A stretch of DNA of 64,000 nt from Bugula neritina (GCA_964035545.1 OZ037766.1:28864673-28928672), one strand, 5' to 3'; positions 1-20,268 are shown, counted from the first letter of the stretch. Notes: generated from the sequence alone by a model not told the origin. Made by a program: numbers and translations.

Positions 1-273
1 CTTTAGGAGTTTATAATAATTATTTTATTTAAAAGAATTTTTTTTAAAAGTAAATGGTCAACCAACTTCAAATGCAAAACCACAAAGCGATAGTCTTTTC
101 ATATGACTCCGACCTTAAAAACCCAGGAGCACTATGGCTATTGAAGCTATTCTGCAATCATTTATAAAGTATGAAATTATTATTCCACACAGTAAGCTTA
201 TCTGTCTGTGTGCATACACAGAGTTCTACTAAAGTTTTGGAGATTATATTAGTTATTGAGAAGCAATGTTGGT
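1..273. other. Upstream non-coding DNA
   Basis: AT-rich sequence before the first ORF. I see no convincing TATA box, RNA gene or repeat. It would contain the promoter or an intron of the following gene. Confidence 0.4.
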
Positions 274-1086
274 ATGGTGAACTATTTTGCAGAATCTCTC
301 ACCCCGGAATACTCCTCAAGGTTCACCCAAAGTTCTGAGACTAGAGACACAACAGATAGCGTTCCAAGCACGTCATCAGAAGAGGCTCAAAGTTCGTGGA
401 AAAAAGATCTGCTGAGAATTATAGGTGATTCGAGTGAAAGTACTGATGAGATTTGCAATACTGCATTTCTATGGGATGTCAAGAAAATGCTAGAAGAACC
501 AGGAAATCAAAGGCCGAATAATCGAGCAGCAAAGACTCTAGTTGAAAACCAACGGTGTGCTCCTCAGCAGCAACAAAAGACCAAACGCAAATGTTCTCCG
601 GTTAAAGTTGAACCGACTGGGCCTAGCGGCAAAACCAAGCCTAAAGGCAAATTTTCCAAGTTTGTCAACAAAGTTTTTCACAGGAATCGAGTTGTCCCTG
701 TGGAGTGTGTTACCAATGTCAAGAAGACCGGGCCTAAAACAAAGGCACCACTCAAAACTGGTAAATCACCAATGAAATGCCAAGCAACTACTGAGAAGAA
801 AGTCATCAAGAATGGAAAGAATCCGATCAGAGCTAGAAAAGTCTCAACAGTTCCTAATACTAACAAGAAAGGTGCCTCTACTCCTGCTAAACAAAAACCA
901 GCCCAGAGTGCCAACCAAAAGCTACGAGATGTGTTCAGAAACTTGAAGAAAAGTCCAACTACCAAGAAAGGACCAGCAGTACCGGCCAACACCACCACAG
1001 GACAGAAGAAAAAGAATGCCACCAAAGCTAAATGCTGCAAATGTGCACAAAAGAAAATTGTTTCTCGACCTCCTTTCAGGTTGTAA
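274..1086 (+). CDS. Lysine-rich basic orphan protein (270 aa from the first ATG)
   Basis: An open frame of 270 codons starting at ATG 274 and stopping at TAA 1084-1086. An in-frame TAG lies at 250-252, so the frame cannot extend far upstream as one exon. The first 80 residues are acidic and Ser/Thr/Glu-rich. The remainder is strongly basic, dominated by Lys, Pro, Thr and Ala, with repeated short patches such as TGPKTK and KKSPTTKK. The tail has closely spaced cysteines (KAKCCKCAQKK). There is no signal peptide and no membrane segment. I recognise no family; composition fits a nuclear or nucleic-acid-binding disordered protein, which is inference. TATTTTGCAG at 281-290 is a plausible acceptor, so this could be a last exon whose true start lies upstream. 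Codon composition is much less AT-rich than the flanks, supporting real coding. Confidence 0.55.
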   Translation: MVNYFAESLTPEYSSRFTQSSETRDTTDSVPSTSSEEAQSSWKKDLLRIIGDSSESTDEICNTAFLWDVKKMLEEPGNQRPNNRAAKTLVENQRCAPQQQQKTKRKCSPVKVEPTGPSGKTKPKGKFSKFVNKVFHRNRVVPVECVTNVKKTGPKTKAPLKTGKSPMKCQATTEKKVIKNGKNPIRARKVSTVPNTNKKGASTPAKQKPAQSANQKLRDVFRNLKKSPTTKKGPAVPANTTTGQKKKNATKAKCCKCAQKKIVSRPPFRL

Positions 1087-2520
1087 CTTTCTATTCACTT
1101 ACATCTATTATTTTACCCATAAGGTAACCAGGAATAGTGGTGGGAGCGCAACTTCTTTAAGTTCTATGTTATTACTTTATTTCTCTATGCACTTCAGCTT
1201 TAAATTCAAACAACCTTTTGATTCTTCATTTTTCTTGTTTCCATTCTCACCTCCTTATTCATTTATCTAACCATCTGCCTATGACTCTCTCACTGCCTTT
1301 TTTCTATCCTCTCTCTTCTCTTAACCAACCCACATAACTATGTCGCCGTAACCTAATAATTATTTTGATCATAGACATCAAATGAGTTAAATATGAAAAC
1401 ATATTTTTTTCTGAAGCTAATCAAACATTACCTCATCAGCTCACCCATTCACCCATATTATTTTTACAGTCCCTAACATGGCTCACACTTCAGTAGTAAA
1501 CTAGATGAAATAGTATTCACATATTTACTTCAAACTATTGTCCATGTATAAGTTTCACACCAACTACTTACACTAAATATGTAATTATCAAAAACCCAAC
1601 TAATTTTCACTTACCAGCTTAAAATTTAAATTTCACAAACTGTTGTTGTTGGACTTCATATAGAACTACCAATCATCTAAACTCACATCAAAGAGATAAT
1701 TATATATATAATATAATATTTTGCTCAATAACTTATTTTAATGTGTAAAAGATCATGCATAAAGTATCCAGTTGTATATTGATTTCATTCCCTTAAATAA
1801 ACTGACACAATAGTTTTCTTTGAGTGGCACTAGAATTTATCTACTTGGGTTATTAATCACCATTTAATTTTGTTTAGAAAATTTCTTAAACTTCAATTAC
1901 TTTCCCATTTATTTACCCTGTAATATTTCACAAACATTTATGTTTTGCTGATTTTTTTTTATTTCTCCTACTATATAATAGTTTAACATCCTTAAGTGTA
2001 AAAATTGCAAAATTAAGCAACCCCGTAACAGCCACACTCTGCATAATGTAATATGGATGCAAGTTTGCATGTAATAATACGTTGCATGCTTTAAATTTAA
2101 TACTATCTTTGCATGTTTTAAATACCTAATACGTAATATAATTGCATGAAATCCTAATATCTTCAAGGGAAATATCTTTAATGTGGCTAGTACTATTCAA
2201 GTATCTCTAAAAATAACTTAGCTGGCAGCTTATACTCTAACTTTGACTTCTTCAGATATTGTCAATAATGAAGTAAAACTCATTGTTGATCTATACTATT
2301 TGCTGTTATCTATTTCCTTCCCTTATCTTTTGGTTGGCACTCTGAGCTAGTTATTTCTAAACTGTAATCTACGTTTTGCATGTTTTACCACTTCCATCTA
2401 AACACTCCAGTCATTGTGTTCAGATGATGCAAGAGCTTTATTTCACCAGAATTTTAAGTCTACTAAAAATAACTCACACTGGCTTATAGTCATTATCCCT
2501 GGTAAGAAAGTTTGTTAAAT
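1087..2520. other. 3' flank and AT-rich intergenic DNA
   Basis: No credible ORF. An AATAAA hexamer near 1795 could serve as the polyadenylation signal of the preceding gene. Short ORFs here look random and low-complexity. Confidence 0.4.
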
Positions 2521-2664
2521 CTGGCTGATGACTTATTCATACCTGGCACAGGAGCAATTATGATTGGATGCTTTTGCTAGCGTCACCACTGGTTTTTAGT
2601 GGGGTTCAAACCCATGACTTGGTATTTGCTATCCAACGCGTTAACCACTAAACCATGGCTACTC
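2521..2664 (-). mobile_element. tRNA-derived SINE, diverged copy
   Basis: Read on the minus strand it has a tRNA-like head: an A-box-like segment (ATGGTTTAGTGGTTAA) and a B box (GGGTTTGAACC), followed by a body ending in ATAATTGCTCCTGTG. The same head and body recur at 30941, 32009 and 48013 in better-preserved copies. Confidence 0.75.
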
Positions 2665-3673
2665 ATAGGTTAGTAAAACCTGTACTATAAGCTTAAAAAT
2701 ACTTTTCGGCAATAAACGGGAAGCCAGAAAAATAACTATCATGTATAATTATGAGACGAAACCAGGGTTAGGTGTGTTTAAGCAAAAATTTACTCTAATC
2801 CATTTATTTTAGACCACTCGTCATGTTGAAACTATATTATCTCTAAAGCTTTTAAAATCTAATAACATTGATTGCATGGTTAAAAATTCATCATAACTAC
2901 TAATGTTATCTGTATGGCAAAAGTTCTACTGCATTTAGGGTGCATTACTCATGCATGTTTTATCTATAGGCTTTCATGTGATCATAAAATTTTAGCCAGG
3001 TTGTTATTTGAATCATTGCTACTCTAAACCATCTGCATGTATTACAAACAAACCCTTCCCTAGCTGGTACTCAATTTACAATGAGGAGTTGTGTCCTCCA
3101 TATTATTGCATCTTAAAATCTATAAATACCATGGTAGGCCTCATAACAATGTTAGAGTTTAACTAACTAACTGTGTATGGTGTATAGTGTATATATATAT
3201 CCCTTATACATGTATACTATACTTTCACCCAGTTTCAGTTGTGCACACCATACATCCTCCAACCTAATCGTCAGGAGCAGCCTTGTAAAGTATTAGTTTG
3301 CAGTTGTCCCATAAAATTCAAACTAAGCTACAATGTATAAGCAGTAGCACACATATTAGCATTTCGATAAACTTTGTAAAATAATTGTTTATGAAAATTC
3401 TCAAAAGTAGAGCTGGAAGCATTTTCATGGTAATTTGTTAAAATTGAGCAACGTTGAGTGGCAGTGGAGTATAAATCCTATCAATGATTTGGTGTGCTGG
3501 CTGTCACTTTGTTTGGTTAAAAGGATTGTCAAATTATACTCTATAGTCCAGAGTTACGATCTCATGTGAGTGTGGGTAATTGTGTTGTGGCTCTTCCTAA
3601 TTGATATGAGTTTATAGCTGAAGCTGGTAGGGTATTTATGTAATGTCTAATCTGTGTTAGTATGTTTCAGCAA
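2665..3673. other. Intergenic DNA without recognised content
   Basis: AT-rich single-copy-looking sequence. I found no coding exon pattern and no RNA gene. Confidence 0.35.
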
Positions 3674-3849
3674 ACACGCACTCATGCACTCACGCACTCA
3701 CACACTCACGCACACACGCACACACGCACACACGCACACACGCACACACGCACACACGCACACACGCACACACGCACACACTCACACACACTCACACACA
3801 CTCACACACACTCACACACACTCACACACACTCACACACACTCACACAC
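3674..3849 (+). repeat. CA-rich compound microsatellite
   Basis: About 175 bp of ACGCAC/ACTCAC hexanucleotide variants of a CA repeat: a block of CGCACACA units followed by a block of CTCACACA units. The His/Thr-rich open frames across it are repeat artefacts. Confidence 0.95.
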
Positions 3850-6050
3850 AACTAAAAAATGCTAATGAAAACAAAACATTAGATATAAATGCTTCTCAAG
3901 CTTTGAACTATCAGTTTTATTAACTGGGAAGACAGTGCTGAACTACAATTACTTACACACCTACATGGGCTGATAACTCTTGTCTGTAGAGTTCAACTTG
4001 ACAATCTTGTCATACAGAATAGTTACAGTCTGCACATCAAAGTACTGATGAAAATTATATCATAACTGCTGCTGCAACATTGCTCAATATAAACAAATTA
4101 TCATAAAATGCCTCAAAATCTAATTTTCAAAAATTTCACTAAAAACAAGTTTTTTACAGAATTGGTTGAAATACTGATATGTGTGCTACTGCCTAAATGT
4201 TTATAACTTTCGGGGCAATTTTCTTTAGCATGTTTTTAGCTTTATGTGATGTATAACTTTGATTTCTTAATTAGTCTGCTCCTAATAATTAGTTTATAGA
4301 ATGTGGAAACAACTCCATGTTATAAATTCAGTATCCGGGACATGAGAATAAAAATGTACTGCTACCCTTTAAATGCTATCAGGGTGGTTAGAAAATTGGT
4401 ACAACATGACATGTGCTGGCTATATATATATGAAGGGTTCAAGCCTCCCCCTCCCACAAGACCTTTGACAATGCCAAGAGTTGAGTATCTGGTTATTTTT
4501 GCTCCTGTGTTCTGCTATAGATTCTTTCAAACCGGGTTATATTAGTAGGGAGAAACCTATTAAGTTAATTGCTCGCTTGGAAATTTTATTTTTTAAAAAG
4601 CATTCTCACAATAGCCTTCATTTTAAGCAAACTGTGGGTTAAAAATTCAGCTTTGATTAGATAAATTTCAGTTTTAAAAGTATCTTTTTAAGATATATTC
4701 AGCTTTTTACATGCAGCTAGAGTTGTTGATTGTATCTTGTAAACTGTTATTAACCTTGTCATCTGCAGGTTATTTTCTTAAAGAAAAAATTTTAAATTAT
4801 AATTCTATATAATTTGTTTAAGTAATTAAAGTTCACTGAAATCAAACATTAATACACTAAGCTAAATATAGATCACATTTAAGAGCATTTAGTTATGTGC
4901 GTAAAACTTTATAGCTTGGTAGATATTATATACTACATTTAGTTTAACTGCAATAAATTGTATCTGTACTGTAAGAATAATTGGTATTGAGTTGGCAAGA
5001 ACGGTTATCAGTTTAAAGTACCCTGAAGATTATTGCAAGGATAATTGATATTAGTTTGTTATGCAAGAATTGGTATTGGTAATGCAATAATAAGGATATA
5101 TATTTGAAAAAGTGGTAATAGCATTGAACAGTTGGTATTTATAGTATTGCAAGAGTTGGTACTTGTAATGCAATAACAAATTGCAAGGTTTGATATTAGT
5201 ATATTGCAAAACAAATATTTATCTTACAAGAATTGGTATTTAATAAAACACATCACTTGTAGAATTATATCAATCATGTTAGTAGAAACTAGAACAAGTA
5301 TAATAAGTTATCATATATATTGCTTGCCAGGTAACTCTTTGGCATTTATATTGTTCAGTTAAAATGTTGTCCCTTTAAGTCGGTAAGACTGCTAAGCGAG
5401 TAAACCAAATGCATGGTGCATGGTTTCTCATTTCATCGGTCTTCCAGACCCACCTTCTGAGTGGTTTCTTCTGGGGTTTTATCTTGGCATATTTTCTGCA
5501 AGACATCATATTTTTGCCAAGCTATGCATGTCACTGCAAGTGTTTCTTATAGAAGCTTATTAGTTGCTATGGTAACTCTGGACTTAAACTATGATTGTGG
5601 GTTTCAACATATACAAGGGCAACGTGTGGCTGTTGCAGGGATTATATTATAGTTCAATATACCTTTTTTCAATTTCAAAATCACATTTCACAAATATTAA
5701 TTTATTAATTTTATTTTATTTAGTTTTTGACTATGAAATTGCTTAGTGTCCCATTAACTTCCACATGGTAGTTACTTATAGTAGTAGTATAAGGAGGCCA
5801 ACAAAAAGTGTATGGTAGTTGCTGAAATAGTACATATATTTGTTTCTTGTCTTTGGTTAATCTTTACTTTTACTGGTTTTTGACAATTTTAGCAGCTCGA
5901 CCATTTTGTTTTGAATGATAAACCAAACTACTCATATAAATATTCAAGTTAAAGTAATTCAGTAAAGCTTTTCAGCATAGCAAGTGCTGATAAATCTTAT
6001 TTATTTTAGTTGCTAAACCATATAAATAAAGTATTAAACACTCACAATTT
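3850..6050. other. Intergenic DNA with degenerate short repeats near 4980-5240
   Basis: No credible gene. Between about 4980 and 5240 a loose unit resembling GCAAGAATTGGTATT recurs with variable spacing, which looks like an old decayed minisatellite. Confidence 0.4.
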
Positions 6051-7473
<1,423 letters not shown>

Positions 7474-8768
7474 TAGGGGTAAGGGGGGAGGGGGGGGCAC
7501 AACGGGCCGAATTTTGCATTTGTTGCTCTCATTCGTCTGTTTTTCAAGTTACTAGCTCAATAATCTCTAGTCTTAATGCTAAATCTGTTGTCTATTACAG
7601 GTACCAGTTTGTTGTTTCTATCTCTTTCACAACTTTCAGAATAATGACGAAAAAATTGGCCCATTGTGCCCCGGTACCGGGGTACAATGGGCCACTGGGT
7701 GGGACACAACAAATATATTGAAATTTTGCGTATTTTGTTATATCTGATCTTTATTTATTTAATAATACAAATAAATAAAGATACTCTTTCAGATTTACAG
7801 CAAAATTCATGTTTTAGCCGTACAGTTTGTGCCACTACGGATAACAGAGGAAGGCAAAATCAAACGCACGTCACTCAGTTCTGCAGTGCCATTATCATTA
7901 CTGTTTAAAACTAAAAATGTTTTGTTATTTTTACTTCAGAACAACGTTTATTAAAAAAAACTTTACTAAAATGTACTGCAAAATTCTGAGTGAACTTTTT
8001 TCAATGAACTGTAGCTAAGGTGCATGCATGGCTGAGGTTTGTGACTGGAGTATACGCTATAGAGAGAGGGGGGAGCGAATTAGCAAATCACAACTTATTT
8101 CAGTCAATTGCATGTATATTCCCTTAATGGTGTAATATATAATGATTATCATGACTATCTAATAGTTATAGCAACAGCAGAGTGTTTTGTATTATGTATA
8201 AAATGGCAAAGCTTTAACCTTACCAGATGTATGTATTAGGGGAGCTTCAACTTGTAGTTTTGTAGTCTTAGCGTACCATGATATCTTTAATATTTTACAA
8301 AAAGGTCAGAAATGGCTATATTTATAGATTTTAGTAACAGTTCAACCAACTTTTTTGGCAAACAAACTAATAACAGTGATCAGGGTGCAATAATCAGGTG
8401 GCCCATTGTGCCCCGTGTGGCCAAACTGAAAATAAATTTATTTCAGTGTTTGCTGTTATACTAGTTAAGCATTGTAGAAACAAGCAATGGCAACAATATT
8501 AGTAAAATCTAGGCTTCTTGCCTTTGAGTGTAAAAAGTTATAAGGCTTCAACGACATCCTAAAAAATTTACAAAAAGTAGGTAAAATCAGTTTTTTACTC
8601 GCCTTTTCAACACGTATATTCCGCAAGTGTTGAAACTACAAAGGCTGAATAATTATGTCAATATCTTTTTATGAAAAAAAAATCGCAACTCTAAGTCAAT
8701 AAGTTCTCTGACAATTTGGCCGGCTTTTTGTACCCCTATGACCATTGTGCCCCCCCCCCTTACCCCTA
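7474..8768. mobile_element. Non-autonomous TIR element, copy A
   Basis: A 1.3-kb unit bounded by inverted termini: the left end reads TAGGGGTAAG, a G-rich run, then GCACAACGG; the right end is the reverse complement (CCATTGTGC, C-run, TTACCCCTA). The unit recurs at 13179-14513 with the same ends. It holds an internal near-perfect palindrome and a second copy of a GGCCCATTGTGCCCC motif near 8400. No transposase-like ORF is present. The outermost TA at both ends could be a TA target duplication, as in Tc1/mariner-type elements, but the family is not assigned. Confidence 0.8.
7657..7694. repeat. 38-bp palindrome centred on GGTACC
   Basis: Two 19-base arms around a GGTACC centre with one mismatched pair. 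The arms contain the GGCCCATTGTGCCCC motif of the element, and the same structure is conserved in copy B at 13383-13420. Confidence 0.9.
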
Positions 8769-9130
8769 TAGCTATACCATATATGAGCTAATGTATTGCT
8801 ACTAAATTATATGTGCACACAAGATATAAGCATGACTTTGCTATTCAGATATTTAAAGACCATCAACTATATTCTGTTGCTATGAGTTAAAGAAAAATTA
8901 TACAGAGTTTTACCAAGCTGTATTATATCTGTCAATTACAATGCAGAAGAGATAGCGTTTTGGAGTGACCAAAGCAACATAAGTTCTCTATAGTAAGTAT
9001 AAATAATTCCATATATATATAACTGTTTGTTTTATTATATACAGTGAAATGTTGAGAAGAAATTTTATATGATTAATTCTATAAATCCCAAAACTAAAGA
9101 CCTAATTTTACCAGACATACAATTTATTAA
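8769..9130. other. Intergenic DNA without recognised content
   Basis: Short AT-rich spacer between the TIR element and a SINE remnant. Nothing supported. Confidence 0.35.
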
Positions 9131-9252
9131 AGGAACAATTATAACTGGGTCCTTTTTTTAACATTACCAGTGGCCTTTACTGGGATTCCAACCCATGTGA
9201 CTTAGTATTTACTAAACCAAGATCTAGATCATCTGTAGATCATGGCTGCTGC
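9131..9252 (-). mobile_element. tRNA-derived SINE, degraded copy
   Basis: On the minus strand it keeps the GCAGCCATGATC head, a B-box relic (GGGTTGGAATCC) and the CACTGGTAATGTTA body segment of the SINE family, but the region between the boxes is rearranged by a local GATCTAGATC palindrome. Confidence 0.65.
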
Positions 9253-9691
9253 ATAATTTTCTGCTTATATGTAGTGGAAGTTTGCTATTAATATATTTTC
9301 TATAGCTATATACACATTTATAAATATAATATAATATTTAATTTACATTCAGCAGGCAAGGAAATAAACACAGTATACAGGCAACTTCTGATTATCATAA
9401 TGATTAATAAAATATACAGGCCATCCAGGAACATCAGTTGACTATATAATAATAATATTAGTCCCACACCATGCTATCTCATAATAATGACATGCTAAAA
9501 CTTCTATGCTAAACAATTCTAACAATGTGCCGCCATGCTATACCATAAATGAGAAAGAGTATAGAAAATAGTCCACTGTATATTTTGCTTAAGCTGAAAA
9601 CATAGCTAAGAAGACGTTTTATAGACTTCCTTAATTTTGATTGGAAAAGATTGAAAGACATCTAAGGCACTCAATTTATTGTAAGAAAACA
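9253..9691. other. Intergenic DNA without recognised content
   Basis: AT-rich spacer before the duplicated repeat. No supported exon. Confidence 0.3.
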
Positions 9692-10260
9692 TATAATATT
9701 AGCTAGACAAGATATTTTTTCAATTTCTCTTATTCCCTGTATCTATAACCTATTGGGTTTATAACAGAAACAACTTTCAAGCTGATGTAAGTACATATTT
9801 ATAGCGCAAAGCATTTAGAGTCATTTGAACATTTACTACTATAGTATTGCTATATACTAAATGCATGCATATATATGCAAGTATTTTCTGCCATTAGCAA
9901 TGCTAATTGAGACTATTGGGGAGAGCTGTTAGCAAAGAGGTGGCAATGAAGTGCAGTATATTTCCATGATAGAGTATTAGAAAACAGGTTAAGTTAGACT
10001 ATAATATATTATAGAGAAATCCTATAGAAGTAAAGCATACCTAAAATTAGTTTACATGAGTTATTATAAAAAGAATAAAATGTTTCTATTATTCTGATAA
10101 TAAACTTGTACTCAGAACTGATGATTGAATCAGATAACATTGAATGTGACTGAATACTGATGATTATTAGTTATTCTATGAGCTGATATATGAACCAGGA
10201 ACTTCCTTCTTAAACTGAATACTTTAATACACAGGCTAATAGAAACACCTGGATGTATAT
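9692..10260 (+). repeat. Half-kilobase dispersed repeat, copy 1
   Basis: About 520 bp starting ATTAGCTAGACAAGAT and running past TGAGCTGATATATGAACC is repeated in the same orientation at 10732-11280 with scattered substitutions and small indels. Its last 200 bp, including the downstream segment up to CACCTGGATGTATAT, recur at 20070-20268. Confidence 0.85.
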
Positions 10261-10439
10261 GTTCTACACTGTCATTAATATATTATGCAATATTCAAATA
10301 TTATATTTGGAAAGATACATGCAGTCTAATAAAAACACCTGGTTTTACTTTTTATACATTTCTTTATTATGTCAAGAAAAAGTAAAGTTGCATGGAAGCA
10401 AAAATACTATAGAATATTGATTTTTTCACAACAAAGTTC

Positions 10440-10712
10440 TAAGAATCTTATTTTTAGTAATGATAGTAAACAGTGACACTTAGTGGCGGTAAATAATAAC
10501 AATTTAGTGACAAAGAGCATTAACAATGTTAGTAAGCGCAGGGAAGTGTAGTGAAAGTAAACAAGAACATGGTAGTGATAATAAATACAATAATGCGTAC
10601 TGATAGTGACCGACATCAATATTATAGTGAAAATAAACAAAATTGATGTAATGATAGTAACCAATAACAAGATAGTGATAGTAAACAATAACAAGATAGT
10701 GATAGTGTAGTA
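10440..10712 (+). repeat. Degenerate GATAGTGATAGTAAACAATAACAA tandem array
   Basis: Irregular tandem units built on GATAGTGATAGTAAACAATAA, clearest at the right end. It lies between the two copies of the half-kilobase repeat. Confidence 0.7.
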
Positions 10713-10731
10713 AATTTTGGGCTATCTATGT

Positions 10732-11280
10732 GAATATATTAGCTAAACAAGATGTTTGTTACATTTCTTTTTTCCTGCATCTACCTATTGAGTTTATAAC
10801 AGAAGCAACTTTCATGCTGATGTATAAGTACAAATTTGTAGCGCAAAACTTTAGAACTATTTGAAAATTTACTACTATAATATTGCTATATACTAAATGC
10901 ATGCATATAATTATATGCAAGTATTTTCTGCCATTAACAATTCTAGTTGAAACTATTGGGAAGAGCTTTTAGCAAAGAGGTGGCAATGAAGTGCAGTATA
11001 TTTCCATGATAGAGTGTTAGAAAACTGGTTAAGTTGAACTATAATATATTATAGAGAAATTCTATAGAAGTAAAGCATACCTAAAATTAGTTTACATGAG
11101 TTAATATAAAAAGAATAAAATATTTCTATTATTCTGATAAACTTGTACTCAGAACTGATGATTAAATCAAATAACATTGAATGTGACTACATATACTGAT
11201 GATTATTAGTTATTCTGTGAGCTGATAACATCAGGAAGTTAAGTTCTCTATTCCAAAATATTTGTAGGAACTTCCTCTTT
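10732..11280 (+). repeat. Half-kilobase dispersed repeat, copy 2
   Basis: Direct-repeat partner of 9692-10210, offset by about 1.04 kb. It shares the AAATGCATGCATATA and AGAGGTGGCAATGAAGTGCAG blocks and the same order throughout. Confidence 0.85.
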
Positions 11281-12349
11281 AGACAGAAATTGAACACAGA
11301 GTATAAGAAAGGCACATAAAAGTGTTTTCCACTCTGAGAGATGTTATTCTACAACAAAACTTTGAGTATAGTAACGTACAGCTATTTATGGTACACAGTC
11401 TAAAATTGAAGATGGTATAGCTAAGGTTAATGGGGATCCTCACAATCAAGAAAAAAGAATACATGCACTATATTAAGTAGCAGAAGTTAGTAAATATTTG
11501 TAATGATGATTACAATTCCAATTAAGAAATAGCTAGTTTAGATCAGGGAGGGAACAGCCCTAGTCTAGGGGTTTCTCACAGGAATACAGTGACTCTAAAC
11601 TTGTGTGTTTTTTAGTCTAAGCCAGTGGTGCATGTCTATAACTTTTTCAGAGCAAAGTCTATACTGAAATGGAACATTCTGGTGTTGAGAGCCACATTGT
11701 GAAATTTAGCTTGATCTGAGGACCATAGTATTAGCATATTTAATATAAGTTACTTTTTTATAAATTTCTATTCATATGACATCAGTGATAACTGTCTCAT
11801 GTCAACGTATAATGTCCCATGCAATAGCTACTGCATGCTGCATGTTTTGTAGCATGTTTGTAAATAAAATATTTAAAAAATAAATTTTCCACTCTAATTC
11901 ATATATGTAACTGTAAAAACTGATTTTATTTGTTAAATTTCATGCCTTTGAGGGCCACATAAATGTAGGCTGGTATATATTCTCATCTATAATAGCCCTG
12001 CATAAGGCCAGCTGTTGAACAGCCCTGTATTAAACTGATGATTGCTGCAAACCCAATCAGCCAATAACTTGTTAACAGTCACTAAGCTACCAAAACTTCA
12101 ATGGAATGCTGCAATGCTAAAATATATTTAGCCTTTAAATTTGATAAAAAACAAAAAAAATACATTGTTATAGTCTCCAAAATCTAAAACAGCACAAAAA
12201 CCAGTGACAATAAGAAGTATTGTATATACTAATGTAACAGCTAAAGACTTATTTTAACTTTATTATCAAACTGAATAGAGTAGAGAGATTGATTACACAT
12301 GCACTGGCTGCAGTCAATAGATGTGACTTGATCATTGGCTCCTTGTGAA
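11281..12349. other. 5' flank of the collagen-like gene
   Basis: AT-rich non-coding DNA with no supported exon. Its right end leads into a TATA-type promoter. Confidence 0.4.
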
Positions 12350-12357
12350 TATAAAAG
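12350..12357 (+). promoter_or_regulatory. TATA box of the collagen-like gene
   Basis: TATAAAAG lies 150 bp before the start codon. Initiation would be expected near 12380, giving a leader of roughly 130 nt. The same octamer precedes the receptor and prohormone-like genes in this window. Confidence 0.6.
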
Positions 12358-12507
12358 TTGTATAAATTCTGTTCTAATCATAACAAGGTAGACATCGGCT
12401 GATCGATGCTATCAAAGAAGACTCAAAGAATAAAGTGATTTAGAAAGTTTTAAAGTGTTAATAATTGTGCTTTAATTTCATAAAAGTTTTGTTAAAAGAA
12501 CACAAAC

Positions 12508-18923
<6,416 letters not shown>

Positions 18924-20069
18924 ACAACTTTGTGCCGATGAGAATGTATAGTAGCTTTCATAACAGTAATATAAGTATCTGTATATTACCATTGTGTGTT
19001 TAATCTGGCATACTTTACTATATTTAGAACAAACAGCTCACTTGTGTTGTTTGTTCTAAATAGTTTGCTTCAACAAAATTCTTATCAAAAACTGCTTGAG
19101 CTATGTAATATTTTCTAGCCCAAGATAACATAATGTGCTTTACTGACCTAAAATTACTAATTGCAATACATAAACAGAAGTCATTAACAAAAATATGTTC
19201 TAAATACAAGAAAATAAAAAACCCACGTCACTGATTTCTATTGAATAGGTAAAAGGAAAGAGCATATATATATGAAACATTAGTTTAATGACTCACAGAG
19301 TTCCTATACTTCTGCAAACTAAATGAATAACCCTTCATACTGTAAAGAGTGCAGCACATGCATGTGATAATTGATGTCAAAGAAAGCGGTCTCTGTGAAT
19401 TATTTACTTTAGACTTCCCAGCTTTTATTGCTAAATTTGTGTCTCAAATTTGAAGAAGTGTCTTTTGTTACCAGTTTTGATTTTTTATTACTTCAGAAAC
19501 CCTGCAAAATTTCTGTATAGCAAGTCGAGTTCAGTAAATTGCTAGGCTCTTAACAAACCACATGTAAAATATAATAACTTTATTTGGGTAGTTCTTTTAT
19601 TATTGTCTAGAACTGAAAGTTGGTAAGCTAATAACTTAAAAGGTCTTTTCATGATTGTATTTAGCGACAGTTTAGCAGTTAGATAAAGATTAGGCTATAC
19701 TGGCACTACGATTTCTAAATACTTACAGGTGCATAGCAAGTATTTCACTCAACATCAATATATTCTTACTCTAAAATATTTGTGCTTCAACTACATGTCC
19801 TTTTAGTGCAAATATTTATTTTTAAAAAGTTCAACCTCGAAAAGCTTCCTACAATTGAAACTTCAACCAGTCGTTTAAAGTTTATAATACTTGGTGTTGG
19901 CTGTGATAGAAATCCCTGAATTCAATTTTCAAAAACATTATATGTATAGCCTAAGACAGAATAGCAAGAAACTATATACGCACATGAGAGAAGTAGGAGT
20001 GCTGCAAGGCTCAGTATTTTAGTTGAGCTATTATAAAAAGCATATATGATATACCTATCTAATATATCA
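18924..20069. other. 3' flank of the collagen-like gene
   Basis: Mostly unrecognised AT-rich DNA. It contains a 28-base copy of the terminal coding sequence of the collagen-like gene at 19028-19060 and an AATAAA-like signal near 19212. Confidence 0.45.
19023..19060 (+). repeat. Duplicated tail of the collagen-like gene, now a perfect stem
   Basis: AACAGCTCACTTGTGTTG and the following GTTTGTTCTAA repeat the last codons at 18893-18920. In this copy the left flank is TTAGAACAAAC, which pairs perfectly with the right-end GTTTGTTCTAA, making an 11-bp stem. Confidence 0.8.
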
Positions 20070-20264
20070 TCAAGTTAATATAAAAAGAATAAAATATTTC
20101 TATTGTTCTGGTAACAAACTTGTACTCAGAACTGAGGATTGAATTAGATAACACTGAATGCAACTGAATACGAATGATTATTAGTAATTCCATGAGCTGA
20201 TATGAACCAGGAACTTCCTTCTTCAACTGAATACCTCAATATACAGTCTAATAGAAACACCTGG

Positions 20265-20268
<4 letters not shown>
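20070..20268 (+). repeat. Dispersed repeat, copy 3 (3' part)
   Basis: Matches 10060-10260: ATAAAAAGAATAAAAT, ACTTGTACTCAGAACTGA, GAACCAGGAACTTCCTTCTT and AATAGAAACACCTGGATG occur in the same order. Confidence 0.85.

Noticed and set aside
256-273. TTG start six codons upstream of the first ATG of the lysine-rich ORF
   Set aside because: Nuclear animal genes start at ATG with few exceptions, and nothing here supports a TTG start. The ATG at 274 was used.
3654-3923. His/Thr-rich ORFs
   Set aside because: They are translations of the CA-type microsatellite.
7666-7908. 80-codon ORF in TIR element copy A
   Set aside because: It is not preserved in copy B and resembles no transposase.
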